From the NCBI GenBank assembly GCA_028455995.1, contig JABELC010000010.1:186001-250000 (forward strand): DNA of 64,000 nucleotides. The letters are read 5' to 3'. The notes beneath the pieces were generated by a model. It saw nothing but the letters and a program-made list of their open reading frames with translations. It had not been told where the DNA came from and ran no database searches. Positions 1 to 13,831 of this stretch are shown here, in pieces. Every line of letters begins with the position of its first letter. The stretch's first letter is position 1. Origin of the DNA: Scleromitrula shiraiana (lineage: Eukaryota > Ascomycota > Leotiomycetes > Helotiales > Sclerotiniaceae). The translations under genes and the position numbers were made by a program.

Positions 1-785
1 ATGTTAAAGCATGATATCAATAGATATAAGTTTATTTTATTTACTATGTAGCCATAGTAGCATATCTATTCAGTTTACTTACTGGAGTAACTGGGTTATA
101 TCTGAGAATATTGTAAGGGGCCAGTTGCAACATCACATCTACTAAGTGGGCACGTGATAAATAACAGTTACAGGTATAAAGATCTATTTGATATTTGGAT
201 ATTATTTTAAAGGCTTCATTTGATCGATCAATACAATTATAATCATTGTAATATCGTGATTGGTGGTTGATTGAATTGATTGAAACCTTCAAAGCCTATA
301 ATTTAATACCTAGGTGGCCCTTAAAATCACGAGACCTGAAGAGTAGCCTGTAGAATCGAGCTCATCTATTTCCGAATGTCTATCTAAGAAATAGATATTC
401 ATATATCTATTCGAATTATAGATCATGAAATGCTTTTTTTGCTAATTTATTTTGATTGTCTATAGTAGATATAGATATTAGAAAGATTTATATATGATTA
501 TATATCTGGTGAACGGACATTCAGAACTTATTAAACAGCTCGAATATGGAAAACGGAAAAAAGCTCAAAATATCCATTTCTGACTGGGATATTATTAAAC
601 GGAATAACGGAAGTTTACTTGATTGGTACGTGATTGGGTAAGAGCCTTGGCGTTGCACTGCATTTCAGACCGCTGCATCAGACTGTCTGCCCTATTGGCC
701 CATGCTGTGGCTGAGGTGGGTTTCTGTGACGATGGACTGTAGCACAGCCGCCAACTCATGAATGGAACATGTTGGCATTGCGTAT
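1..785. other. Gene-free left edge
   Basis: No convincing coding sequence is visible on either strand. The stretch is AT-rich with scattered short reading frames lacking codon structure or splice context. It probably includes distal upstream sequence of the lectin-like gene at 912. Confidence 0.5.
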
Positions 786-830
786 AAATGACCCCACAGT
801 GAGGGGTCGGGGTAGTATATAAATATAAAG
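786..830 (+). promoter_or_regulatory. Stress-element-like inverted repeat and TATA box
   Basis: GACCCC at 790-795 and GGGGTC at 803-808 form an inverted repeat with a 7-nt spacer. It contains the AGGGG/CCCCT core known for fungal stress-response elements. A TATA box (TATATAAATA) lies at 816-825, about 90 bp before the ATG at 912. The arrangement suggests stress-inducible expression of the downstream gene; that is inference from the motif only. Confidence 0.45.
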
Positions 831-911
831 GGATGGCTCCACGAGTAAGGATACTTTGCGGTTTTGCAAATCACACATCCTTAACAACTTCATAACTCTT
901 CAACTATCGAT

Positions 912-2118
912 ATGTCTTACGATCAAGGAGGATACGGTCAGCAAGGTGGCTACGGCCAGAACAACTATAACAACGGCGGGGGCTATGGTCAACAAGGTGG
1001 CTACGGCCAGGATAACTACAATAACGGTGGTGGTTACGGTCAGCAACAACATCATCAAGGCGAGGCTAGTGATTACTACAATCAAGGCCGGAACAACGAC
1101 TATAGCCAACAGCAGCAGTATGGCGGTGGCCAGGGTGGCTATGGAGGCTATGGCCAGGAACCTTCTGAATACCAGCAGGTAAGCTAATTTTTCTGGTTTT
1201 ACAGCCCAGACTAATAGATTCAAGTTTCCCAGTACAGCTGCGCACTCGTCCAATTCAGGACGCAATTCACATAATCAAGGCTACCAGAACCAATACAATG
1301 GTGCGGGTGACCCAGAGGGTGACCGAGGTATCATGGGCGGCATCGCCGGAGGTGCAGTGGGTGCTTTCGGTGGACACAAGCTAGGCGAACAAGCAGGTCA
1401 TGGCACCGCAGGCACCATCATTGGCGCCTTAACTGGTGCTTTTGCAGGACACAAGACTCAAGATGCAATAGGCGACTGGAAGGATGAGCACGACGAGAAG
1501 AAGAAGTGGGAGAAAGAGGAAGAGGAGCGACGGAAGCACGAGAAGTACAATCAGCAACACTACGGCTACCCACCACATCACGAACAGCAACGTCGCAACA
1601 GCGGTGACGAGCGTTCTCGAGGTGACTTCGGTGGCAATTTCACAACTTCGTCCAACGACATTCGTCTCGATGCAAACGGTGACTACAATCTACACGCTCA
1701 GTGCCGCCGTGTAGATGGCTCCTACCAGTCTAGCACCATCAGTCTGAACCGAATCATCTCAAACGACAACGGCAGCTTGCGCTGGTCTTCCGGTACCGGC
1801 GGCGGCTCCTCGACATACACTGTCCAACAGGGCGACACACTCCGGGCCATCGCCGACCGTTTCTCACACTGCTCATATGAGGAACTTGCTAGACATAACA
1901 ACATCACCAATCCAGACCAGATCTGGCCCGGCCAGAACTTGCAGGTACCTGGCGGCGGCTCCTATGGCGGTGGTAACTTTGGTGCGTCGGCGAGGAATGT
2001 GAGACTGAGACGTGGTGGACAAGAGCTTGAGGCTGATCTTAGTCCATCATGGCACACAAGCACTCTGAACTTAGATGAGAGGATTGGAAACAACAACGGG
2101 TGCTTGGAGTTTCTCTAG
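912..2118 (+). CDS. CVNH-LysM lectin-like protein with Gly/Gln-rich N-terminus
   Basis: Predicted sugar-binding protein of the type III CVNH class, in which a LysM domain is inserted inside a cyanovirin-N homology fold. Seen in order: an N-terminal repeat region rich in GGYGQQ/NNYNN; a glycine-zipper stretch of alternating GG/AG from about 1333 on; a charged E/K/H-rich linker; the first CVNH half (GNFTTSSNDIRL...SLRW); a LysM with YTVQQGDTL, NN.TNPDQIWPGQ and L.VPG; and the second CVNH half ending GCLEFL. One intron separates the repeat exon from the rest. The donor GTAAGC is at 1179; the only frame-consistent acceptor with a nearby CTAAT branch is about 1224, so the junction is approximate. 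There is no clear signal peptide, so intracellular or unconventional location is possible. Known relatives bind mannose and N-acetylglucosamine glycans; the ligand here is not shown. Confidence 0.8.
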
Positions 2119-2668
2119 AGTGACATAGAAGTATATTTATCGGAATGAATGAAACGTTAGATATTGTATAAAAGGTTTCAATGATCATATTCAATATTTA
2201 CTCCACATTGCAAATAGTGGTCGAAAAGTTATGCGACCAATTTATATGTTCTGCAACTTGAGTCTTTGACAAACTGGTGGTTTAAAACTATATCACAAAT
2301 ACCTATCTAGCCTTATTCCATTGGTATTCGGTGTAATACCGTTCCAGGGTTAGATTTTGATTCACATACTGTGCCAAACAGCCCGGACAGTATACCCAAG
2401 CCCATCGAAGTTGTTGGGGATATCTTGGGAGAAGTCTGACAACAATGGATTTCACCGCTATACCACAAACATTGATGGTAATTAACATATGAGTATTTTC
2501 ACTTGATATCAAGATAACGCCGTTTATTTTATTCGAAGCTACTACTTTTTACTTCGTCTCCTTATCCCGTTCCTACCATATTTTTCACAAACATCCAGCC
2601 CCCTTTTCAATACAGTCCAACATCTCATATTAGATCTCAATATAAACTTAAATATAGCAAATATCGTC
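2119..2668. other. Intergenic, 3' flank of CVNH-LysM gene
   Basis: AT-rich sequence with no supported gene. It holds the 3' untranslated region of the CVNH-LysM gene and the upstream flank of the 5S rRNA gene. Confidence 0.5.
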
Positions 2669-2788
2669 ACATACGACCATAGACTGAAGAAAATTGGGCA
2701 TCCCGTCCGCTCTGCCATACACAAGCTTCAGATCGGTGGATTAGTAGTTGGGTGGGTGACCACCAGCGAATCCCCACTGTTGTATGTT
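2669..2788 (+). rRNA. 5S ribosomal RNA (dispersed, divergent copy)
   Basis: About 120 nt with the fungal 5S signature. The 5' end ACATACGACC pairs with the 3' end GTTGTATGT (helix I). CATCCCGTCCGCTC matches loop B/helix III, and TTAGTAGTTGGGTGGGTGACC plus ACCAGCGAATCCC match the conserved helices IV-V and internal control region. Helix II differs from the usual GGTGTGG/CCACACC but is compensated here as CTGAAG/CTTCAG. A T-rich tract starting about 2791 could terminate Pol III. A single copy away from the rDNA matches the dispersed 5S genes known in Pezizomycotina such as Neurospora. Whether this copy is transcribed is unknown. Confidence 0.85.
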
Positions 2789-2905
2789 CTCTATTTTATT
2801 TTTTCTTTTTTGTCAGTCCTCTAGACAGTACATCTATCTATCTATTCCCAAATCCTCCTCTCTCCCTTCCCCATATCCTTATCACTATCCCGTTCCTCTC
2901 TCTCC

Positions 2906-2972
2906 TCTTCTCTTCTCTTCTCTTCTCTTCTCTTCTCTTCTCTTCTCTTCTCTTCTCTTCTCTTCTCTTCTC
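2906..2972. repeat. (TCTTC)n microsatellite
   Basis: About 13 nearly perfect 5-bp units in a longer pyrimidine-rich tract just after the 5S gene. Confidence 0.9.
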
Positions 2973-3018
2973 TCCTCTCTTGGCCTCTTCTCATGATGAT
3001 GAGTTTCCGACTTCCCCC

Positions 3019-4110
3019 CTAACAGTGAATCCCTAGATGTTGAGACCAATTATCTTCTCTTTTCAGGATCTCCTCATTTCTCTCTTTCTCTCTATCACCC
3101 TTTCGTGCCCTATATCCCCCCCCTTCTCTTTCCCTCTTCCCCTCATCATCCCTCTTATCACTTTTTGGCTTAAGAAGCAAGTTAGCACCTTCAGTCAAAC
3201 CCCTCAATTCACGGTCACGACCACCATTACCATCATCCTTATCTCTCCAGTCTCCGGACGTAATTCCAACAACATCCTTCCAAATAGAATGACTAGAACG
3301 ACCCGGCAAAACCGCTTCCTCTGGTGTAACCTTACGTGTACCACCACTACCCACCACAGGCAACTTTCCCTGCTGTCGCTCCGTCAATTTAGAGATAGTA
3401 GATGGTTCACGTGAAGTATCACGATTGCGACCATCACGACTATGCTCACGATGTCCACTACGAGAATTCCCTCCATCTCCCGCATTCACATCTACCCCCT
3501 TCGTAGGCTTAGCTGGAGTCACATTCCCTTCATCACTAAGACTCAACGACCTCATCATCCCCTGAATCGGCCCTTGATCACCCGTACCCACCCCGGCCAT
3601 GCCCACCCCCCATCTCACTTAGATCCTCCGCCCTTCCCCTCCCCACCCCCACCTCAAAAACCCTAACCGCACTCCCCGCCTTCCTAGGCGTTTGTTTCTC
3701 CTTCGTACTCTCCATCAACTTCGACCTCTTCGACCAAAACATCTTCTCCTCTTTCCCCCTAATCGCCTCATAAATCCCCCTATTCACCCCCTCCCTATCA
3801 TTCTTCGGCAATATCTCAGGCAGGAGATTAACCTTCCATCGCGCACTCACGCCATCCTGATTTCGGATCTTCGTTCTCTCCATCCCCGGTAATTTGAACA
3901 ATTCCTCTGCGACCTGCGCGAACCCGATCCTGGGATCCTGTACGATATGTTCGTAGACTTTCCGCTCGCATCCAATGCGTTGGATTGTTTTGCGATGATG
4001 GTTCAGGTAAGTTCTTTGCCGGTTTGTTGTTTTAATTCGTCGTCGCGGGTGAGGATGAGAGACTTTTGAGCGGGGGTTAGATCTCTTATGTATGGTCGTG
4101 AGGCTTTAAC
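3019..4110 (-). pseudogene. Decayed coding region with HTH-like start
   Basis: Minus-strand frames read like protein but do not join. An upstream piece around 4090-4015 reads LTPAQKSLILTRDDELKQQT. It is followed in a second frame by QRIGCERKVYEHIVQDPRI, FAQVAEELFKLPG, and then SARWKVNLLPEILPKNDRE (to about 3580). A third frame carries a hydrophilic Ser/Arg/Gly-rich C-terminal part (3618-3019). The first two pieces resemble a helix-turn-helix domain of Tc1-type transposases or other DNA-binding proteins, but I cannot name the family. At least two frame changes and no clean splice sites between them favour a pseudogene; unrecognised introns remain possible. Confidence 0.4.
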
Positions 4111-5377
4111 TAAGGAGGATTGGCGGGGGGGATTAGTTATAGACATTTGGCTTAATTTAATCTGAATGGGAGAGGAGTGAGATGTAATTGAAGTATATAG
4201 ACTTTTGGAAATAAGATATTATATAGATAGTGAAATAGTTGAGATATCCTATTTTTGAAGACTGTTCGATTCATACTACATATAATATCCATCATATATA
4301 TACCGCATGAATATCCATCCGAGTCTGAACTCGAATACCAACCAACCAACATATTAAAAACACAAACCTAAAACCTTCCATATTTTGACCGCGCTGCTGT
4401 TTGAGACTCCAAGATGACCGAATAGTATACCCGACTCTGCTCTTTTCAACTCGAAGCTCCTTCATATACAATCATATGCTTCACCATAAATGATTCGCGT
4501 ACTTTCCTTGAGACCTAGAAGGACCTATTGACAAACCCCTTGGTGAGCCGAACACGTTAAGCTTATTTATTTACTTACATGTTTTTGTTAAACTTATTAA
4601 CATTTCTTCCCTTAATTTATTATAATTGTATGTATCTCATCTTTCATCCACATCGACCAAAAATTCAAAAGTGCTTTTTAAGGGCGCGTTCTCATCGATT
4701 CCTGTAGTGATGACCTAAATACTATTTAGAAGTAGCCATTCCAAGACTCGTATATACAACATCTCGCTATTTGTAAAAATAGTAGAAGGACATAGTACGT
4801 CTACTAGTACTACTATCCTCCATCAAGTACACTAGCGTTTCGGTTCGGTTAACGATCATTTTGTCTAATGTGTTCGGTAAAAGCGCGATCTTGAAAACTC
4901 GGGTTCTACGATTTACGATTTACGTTTTACGTTTCACATATATTCTAGCCGAAGGTCTTTTAGATATTTACGCAACATCTCAAAATAAAATCGTTCCGAA
5001 TGAACAAACACATCCTTAAAATTGACCGGCCCGTTATGATGTCGGGTTATAGGAGATTAAATTTTAGAGCTGTGGATGGAGGGAAGGGAAGGGAAGTAGA
5101 GTAAAATAAATGGGATAAAAAGGGATTGTGTATTGATTGAGTCTAATATATCTAATCAACTAAGACTTCCTATACCATATTGTAACGCCTATAATTCCTA
5201 TTCGAGATCCGATACTTTGTGTACTAATACTGTAGAAATTCAACTAATAACTCATATAATTCGTCTTGCTTTAACTTCTGTCCTGCTCACTATATAACAT
5301 ACATACCCACAAATCAATCATTCATCGTTCATTTTATTCCTCGATACGCTTAGGTAAGTGAATTTATCATTTCTTAC
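4111..5377. other. Intergenic, AT-rich
   Basis: No gene supported. It contains short direct repeats such as ACGATTTACGATTTACGTTTTACG near 4908-4935, and nothing else that I can interpret. Confidence 0.5.
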
Positions 5378-6115
5378 CAGAACCATAGCACCTCTCCTAT
5401 CATTATCATTATCCCTATCCCTATCCCTACCACTGTCATGTTTATGTGAATGCTTATGTCTATCTTTATCCCCATCCCCATCCTTCTTCTCCTTATTCTT
5501 GTCCTTATCCTTATCTCCATCCTTCCTCTTATGACTACCCTTAGATTTTTCACCAATCTATCCCCCATATCCGTATTCTTATCCGACGACGACGACTCCC
5601 TCAATCACGCTCCTTTCGTAACCGACTCTCTTCCCCTCTGACCGTTACCCATCTCCGCACCACCAGTAATCACACGTTCAACCTGCACACCAACAAGCAC
5701 ATTCTTAAATTCCAACCTCTCCCTCTCCCCCTCCGGATCGATCTACCAGCAACACAGCCTCCACCTATTTCCCCCACCATCTCTCCAACATCCGATGCTG
5801 CTGCGGATCAAACAGCCGCGCGTACTGCTCACAAGGCATCGCCAAAACCCCCAACCCACTCTAATCACGCCGATATCGACGCCAAATCACCCATATCGTA
5901 ACCAGCATCCGCCTCACCAACCCCTCCGTATCCACCCCCGCACCCCGCACCCCCAGAACCACCGAACCCAGCGCATCCCGCATAAACATCCACAGCCCAA
6001 CCCAACCCAGCCCAACCCAACCCTCATCCCACCAACAACCCATCCCCGACATCCCAGCCAGCAGCGTCATCAACCCTTCATACGAAACACATGTCGTATC
6101 GCGCATCTCTTCCAG
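5378..6115 (-). pseudogene. Broken gene fragment, unknown family
   Basis: The fragment begins right after an intact acceptor (TTTGCAG, 6116) and ends at an intact donor (GTAAGA, 5377). Between them a readable protein is interrupted. The first block (LEEMRDTTCVSYEGLMTLLA, then W/G/V-rich to IWRRYRRD) hits TAG. The same frame resumes as MPCEQYARLFDPQQHRMLER and meets TAG and TAA. A second frame reads EFKNVLVGVQVERVITGGAE. A third frame gives a strongly charged Lys/Asp/His-rich tail near 5520-5390. Surviving splice sites around a body with several stops and frame shifts suggest a once-functional gene. It may belong with the remnant at 3019-4110. Function unknown. Confidence 0.4.
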
Positions 6116-7905
<1,790 letters not shown>

Positions 7906-10900
7906 CTATCCATCACTCTCCAAAAATCCCATCAATGCCCTAATCCCACTAGGACCTAATCCCCCCCTCGGATACGCCACAAAAACCCCCTCATTCCACG
8001 TCCCCATCTTCTCCCTAAATTCGCTCTTCCCCAGTAATCTCGCCTGCTTAACAATCGCCTCATATGCCTTCTTAAGTGCCTTGATTCTATGTTTTCCCAG
8101 ATTTCTCCCCCCCTCAATATGTGGTTGTGCGCCTGTACCAAAGGTAATTCTCTTGACGTCCGGCTCAGCCGCACTGAGCTGTTTCATCATGTACATGAGT
8201 AGAGACTCCGATGTACCAGATGGGGCTTTGGGGAACTCGAGGGAGAATTTCACTTGGTAGCCATTTTCAGGAGAGAGTTGGTGAATGACGCAGATGGCGT
8301 GGATGGTGCCGTCTGGACCTTGCGCGTAGAAGTATTTGCGATGTTCTTCATCGACCCAGGGTCTAATTTCCGTAAGATGAACTTGTTGACCCTTGCGGTT
8401 GTTTTGCCAATCTTTGACTCGTTCGTCAACTTTGGCTTTGAATTCTGCCGAGGGTCGTTCGTTGAATGGGATGGTTTGGAGTTTAATTCCTTCTTTTTCG
8501 GCGTGGCGGATTTTACGGGCGAGGTCATTATCTTTTGATGCGGGGTTGTTACGTGGGTCGGCACGTTCTTCTGCTGCTGGTGATAATGTACGCCATCCAA
8601 ACTTTTCACCAAGATATTCTTCGGTTTGAGGACCAATGATCATCCAAATTGGTTTGAGTCCTTTGTGGTCGGTGTTGAGATAGTTGAGAAATGCGGAAAT
8701 AACTTGAGGAGCTTGAGATTTGGCACAAAGTGGTTCACCAACGATGATGGCGAATGAGTTATGAACAACATAACCTTGAGCTGCACCAGTAGATGGATGT
8801 CTCCAAACCTTATATCTTTCATCTAACCATGAAGTATTGGCAGCATCACCATAATTGGCAATTAATTTCTCCAAAGGTTGAAGTTGAGCTGTATCAGTAA
8901 CTTGACCTTCCCATGGTGGATTAAGTGTGGAAGCATCTTCATGTCGAAGAGAGAGAACAGGAGGTTTGGCTGGAAGAGATTTAGGATCACGAGGAAATAG
9001 TGATGCAAGTCGAATATTTCCAAGACTGAGGAAAAGGTATGTGAGACGCTCGAGACCAATACCGCAACCTGCGTGTGGTGGTGCTCCCCATCTGAAACCT
9101 TCAAGATATTCTGTCATGGTATCTGGTTTAATACCCTTTTGCTTCATACGTTTTTCCAAAAACGCAGCATCATGAATACGTTGACCACCAGTCAAAATTT
9201 CTTGACCACGCATGAAGATATCGAAGGAATTGGTGTATCTATCATCCTCTGGATCAGGCATAGTATAGAATGGACGAACTGAAGATGGGAATTTGTCGAG
9301 AATGTAATAATCAGTGTGATATTTCTCCTTAACCAATGCGCCCAATCTGATCTCAGCTCGAGTTGCAAGATCCTCTAATGGTGATGGAGGATTGCCATCT
9401 TCATCAACCCAACCATCATCAATAAGCATTTGAACACCTTGAGAGAATGGAATTCTAGGGGTCTCCTCGAGCCATTCGACTTTGGTATGTGGATAGAATT
9501 TGTCGATGACATCAATCTCGGGTTGATAACGATCGTAGATTCCTTGCCAAAGGCTCTTGAACATACCATCAATAAGGTTCAAAGCCTCATGGTAATGCTC
9601 CTCAAGAGCCATCTCAAGATCTAATCCAGTATATTCTGTTAAATGACGAGGGGTGTTACTATCCTCGGCACGGAAAACTGCACCAATTTCGTAAACCTTT
9701 TCAAAATCGGCCGCGATACACATTTGCTTGGCAAGTTGTGGAGATTGAGCCAAGAATGCAGGTCGTTCAAAATAATTAAGTTCGAAAACAGTTGCTCCAG
9801 ATTCTGTAGCACCCCCTTGTAATTTTGGTGTATGAATCTCAATAAAACCTTGGCCATCGAGATATGATCGGAAAAGGTTGCAAATTCCGGATTGAATTCG
9901 GAAAATAGCTTGAGCGGGAGCTGTTCGTAAATCAACAATTCTGTTGTTTAATCTCACTCTTTGCGGCAAGGATCGTTGTTGATTATGTCTTGTGTCCATA
10001 CTCGCTACTTTGATATTAGTATTCTGTGTATTTCTTTTTACCATGGAAAAGAACTTACTTCTACTATCCAATTTATCCTCGGAAAGTTTGGAAAATGCAT
10101 GACGAGCAAGATCCGAAGAAACTCTGGGTGTATCTCTTGGTGTATCTGCTGATATTGGAGACATAGGCTGGCTAGATGAAGGAGATGTTACATCATCATC
10201 ATCCGATCCATCTACATCATCCTTCTCTCTATTTATATTCTCCGCATCGTAAACTGTGAAAGGTACGTGCTCCGTCAATTCAGTCACCCTGTGTACTTCA
10301 TAAACCTCCAATTCGTAATCGTGAACTGTGGCATTTTTGACTGTTTGAACAGCTTTTCGAATCTTCGCATGTACAACGACAATTGTTTCGACAGGATAAT
10401 GTTCAACGCTTCGTACCATTTGTTCGGAGATTGTACCGTGTTCCTCTGCAGAACCTCACGTTAGTTACTTTCCTGTTATAAATTAAATGTAATTAAAACT
10501 TACCACCTTGCTCCTCATGAGGTCTGAAACTTTGTAAAACACCTTGAATGGTGATGGTTTGTTGACGAAATACAATAAATACCAATTTTGCCGACATTCG
10601 ACGTAAAGTATGCATTCGAGCTCTGAAACTAATAATTTGTCCATCCATTTCTACTCACAATTAGCGCTAGTATGATCAAAAATAAGATACAAGTACTTAC
10701 GAGCCCAATTGATTTCTTTGAATAAAGCTCTCTGCTCATGTCTCCAATGTTTACTCTGAATCATACTATATGGTCGATATAGTTTGGTAAGGCCTTCGGG
10801 ACCTTCTTGTAAAAACTTCTCATCCTCTATCCTCGCCAAAGATTGCTTCTTCTTATGTTGTTCTTTCGCACGTTCCTTATCTATACTTCTTCTCTCCCGA

Positions 10901-11103
10901 CTTTGTCGTCGAGAATTAGATCGTTCGGGAGTTGATGCTCCATCGCTCTTCATAACAGATGCCATAGCGTTACCGTTGGGAAGATTGGCAGCATCATTAA
11001 CCCCTCCATCTTTAGTTGGAACACTTTCGTTGCTTGAATTCTCGCCACTGTCTCCTCCAAAACGAGGTTTTAGTTTACTGAGACGTTTCTTTAAGAAAGA
11101 CAT
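7906..11103 (-). CDS. erdS: Ergosteryl-3beta-O-L-aspartate synthase (AspRS-DUF2156 fusion)
   Basis: Bifunctional enzyme. A class IIb aspartyl-tRNA synthetase charges tRNA-Asp, and a C-terminal DUF2156 (MprF/LPG-synthase C-type GNAT) domain moves Asp to ergosterol; this activity is known for fungal ErdS. Exons by splice consensus: 11103-10701, 10650-10504, 10445-10059 and 10004-7906, giving about 1011 aa. Seen: a basic N-terminus (MSFLKKRLSKLKPR); an OB-fold start around residue 135 (GQIISFRARMHTLRR); an acidic/Ser-rich linker near 245-325; motif 2 FRAEDSNTPRHLTEYTGLDLE split around residue 423; motif 3 GAPPHAGCGIGLERL near 617-632; DUF2156 from about 674 with FGTGAQPH and the C-terminal EKMGTWNEGVFVAYP. 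The 54-nt intron at 10005-10058 has good donor, branch and acceptor, but is in frame without stops, so retention would add 18 residues. It diverges from the hydrolase at 13832. Confidence 0.93.
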
Positions 11104-11614
11104 TTTGAATTATATCTGCTTGAAAAATCGTAATTGAAGATTGGGTAGAGGTAAAGAACTCGGATATCTCAAAAAATGAACCACAACAATTATAGGAAAG
11201 TTCTTCCAAGTCGATTGAAAAAGAGATTTTTAAAAAGCCAATGCAATTAGATGATTAATGGGCGATTATGTACTTTTTTATTTCATATAAAAAGTGCCGG
11301 GTAGAAGAGGGGGTTGGTATGTGTATTGTCAGCAAAAGCTGAGATTGTCGAAATTATTAATGGAAAATCCGGAGTTGTAATCGGAAAGGTGTAAGTTTTG
11401 TTAGTTTTGTTAGTTTTGAAAAAGATTAAATAAATAAAAAAGAGGCTCTACTCTATTATGAAGATTTTAATTATCTAATGGAATGATTCTAAAGAATCTA
11501 GATGAATGCTCTTGATAGATAGATGAAAGAAGTTCTTCTTTTTTATTTTCCCTCTTTCGGAATTTGATTTCAAATTATTAATAATTGTTGACAATGAAAA
11601 AGAAGTTGTGATGA

Positions 11615-11619
<5 letters not shown>

Positions 11620-11667
<48 letters not shown>

Positions 11668-11668
11668 T
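11620..11668. repeat. (GA)n microsatellite
   Basis: About 24 dinucleotide units with one interruption (GCGA), about 0.5 kb upstream of the erdS start. Confidence 0.95.
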
Positions 11669-11800
11669 AGGAAAAAAAAACCAAGAGGGAATTCTTTTTA
11701 AGAAGATTTCACATGGGAATTGTAAATGAGACTGAATCGATTTATTACTTGGTTGATAGATTCCGATAGCTCGAGTATGCAAGGGAGCTAGAGAAGAGAA

Positions 11801-11832
11801 AGGGAAAGGGAAAGGGAAAGGGAAAGGGAAAG
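11801..11832. repeat. (GGGAAA)n microsatellite
   Basis: About five hexanucleotide units upstream of erdS. Confidence 0.9.
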
Positions 11833-13831
11833 GAAGGAGGGGAATACCAAAACAATCTGGAGGAGTAAAATTTAAAAATAATATGATGTCACTTTTCTCT
11901 ATGTATTGATGTGGGCTAACAGGGCACCCCCAAAAGTTCCAAGAGTATACACTTTTAAGAACCTTGGAAATTGTATGGAGATATGGGGAAATATACATTG
12001 ATACGTATATTGTCATCGATAATTAGCTATAGCATCGTAATATTGCAATATTGCAACACTATAACAGCGTAACATAATTGTAACCCTTGCTATGCATCGG
12101 GAAATTATTATATATGCGTGTCTAGACGGTACAAGCACTAGAGGCACAGTTACAGTTATAGTTATAGTTACAGTTACAGTACAGCACGGCATTTCCAAAA
12201 TCAAGCTTCTCTCCAATTATCTTGTTTTGTATTTCGTAGGGCCAGCAGAAGAGGGGATCTTTGCCATCTTAATTTATCTTGGCTGGCCTTCGTAGCCTTT
12301 ACTATAGAGTAACTAAACATCGCATCCCACGAGTCACGAATTATAAATCACAATGTATTTATTGCCTTCATTGCCTTCATTGCCTCTATAATAATATTAT
12401 CCATTCAAATCTAACCTATCAATATTGGTACAAGTATCGTATATCATAATTCCTTATCAACCAACAATCGAACCAACAATCGAAAGAACTACCGAATGGA
12501 TATTAGAACGAGGTGAGAAAAGGAGTAGCGGAGATAAAGTCCGGAATACTTGACCATGTTTTTATTGTACATACAAACAATACTGGTTTATGTACTTCAA
12601 GTTTCTCGTTTGATTTCTTAAGAGAAATATTTATGAATAAATAAATGAATAAATAAATAACTAAATACATGGTATGCGGATGTGGCGTGCGGATGCAACC
12701 ACCTAAACCTGGGCAAAATCTTGGAACTGTCATGGTTGAGAAGTTTGGAAATTCAAGTCAAGTCGGGTGGATAGATAGATCCCTTTTATTGACGTCGAGG
12801 AGGCAAGATATCAAAGTATGCCTGAGGCAAAAAGTGTGATCATTTCACATGTTAAATTTGATGCCATAATTACAAGACATTCATTCATACATTAGCTTGG
12901 CCCAATATGATTGATAAGGAAATTTCCTTGGCATTTCTTGAACATTTGAATCATCTTGATACCCAGTTGAAGTTGGACCACTGCAGTGTTCAGTGTCCAG
13001 CATCCATCCACCTATGACGTTCATACTCACTACATCCAATCTCAAACTTCCAAGAATAATAATAACTTGTACGGAGATGCTTCGAATTCAATAACAGAAT
13101 TGATCCAATAATCCAGAGAATCAACTTCGTTACCAGTAAAACTAAACTAATAAACATCATCCCAGAATCTGGATAAATTTATCCAACCAAATACTACTAC
13201 AAATTTCACTCTACCTATAGAATTACGGTAATTATCTCCATTCCTCTTTGCTATACAGGCTCGGTTTAATAATACGGGAATAGAAAAATAGAAACAGGTA
13301 GGTGATACTAGACCACCACCAAAAAAAAAATATCAATAACCCCGACCCGTGAATCGAGTAAATAAATGACCCCATATGTAGTTGTAATCGAATGTTACTA
13401 TGTAATGTGGATGCGGATGGATGTGGATGTAAAGTGAGGACATATATAAGAAAATCAATCCGACATCATACTAGTGTGTTCGATTTTCCTCTTCCTCTCT
13501 TTTCCCTTCTGATCTCGTTTTTTTTCATACCTACAATTATGTTTATATGAATTTATAAATATTGACCAAGTTGTTGTTCAGTAATAAGCAAACTCATGAG
13601 AACTCATAAGGTAGAATAATAACAATATTGATTGATTCTAGAAAACCTTTGGAAATACTAAAGATTACGCGTTTTCATCAACACAGCCTCCATATCGATA
13701 ATCGATAATCGATAACCATATCATCTCTTCGTACAATATTCCTCTTATTATTCTTTACAAACCACCTACAAATTTTATAACCCTCTTCTCCTTCTTCTTC
13801 TTCTTTTAATCCCAAGATCTGGGTATCTTCA

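Larger units (their letters stand above)
11104..13831. other. Divergent intergenic region between erdS and the hydrolase
   Basis: A 2.7-kb spacer that must hold both promoters. It contains a (GA)n tract (11620-11668), a (GGGAAA)n tract (11801-11832) and a short repeat of AGTTAYAGTTA (about 12148-12180). A pyrimidine-rich TTCTTCTTC leader precedes the ATG at 13832. No gene supported. Confidence 0.6.
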
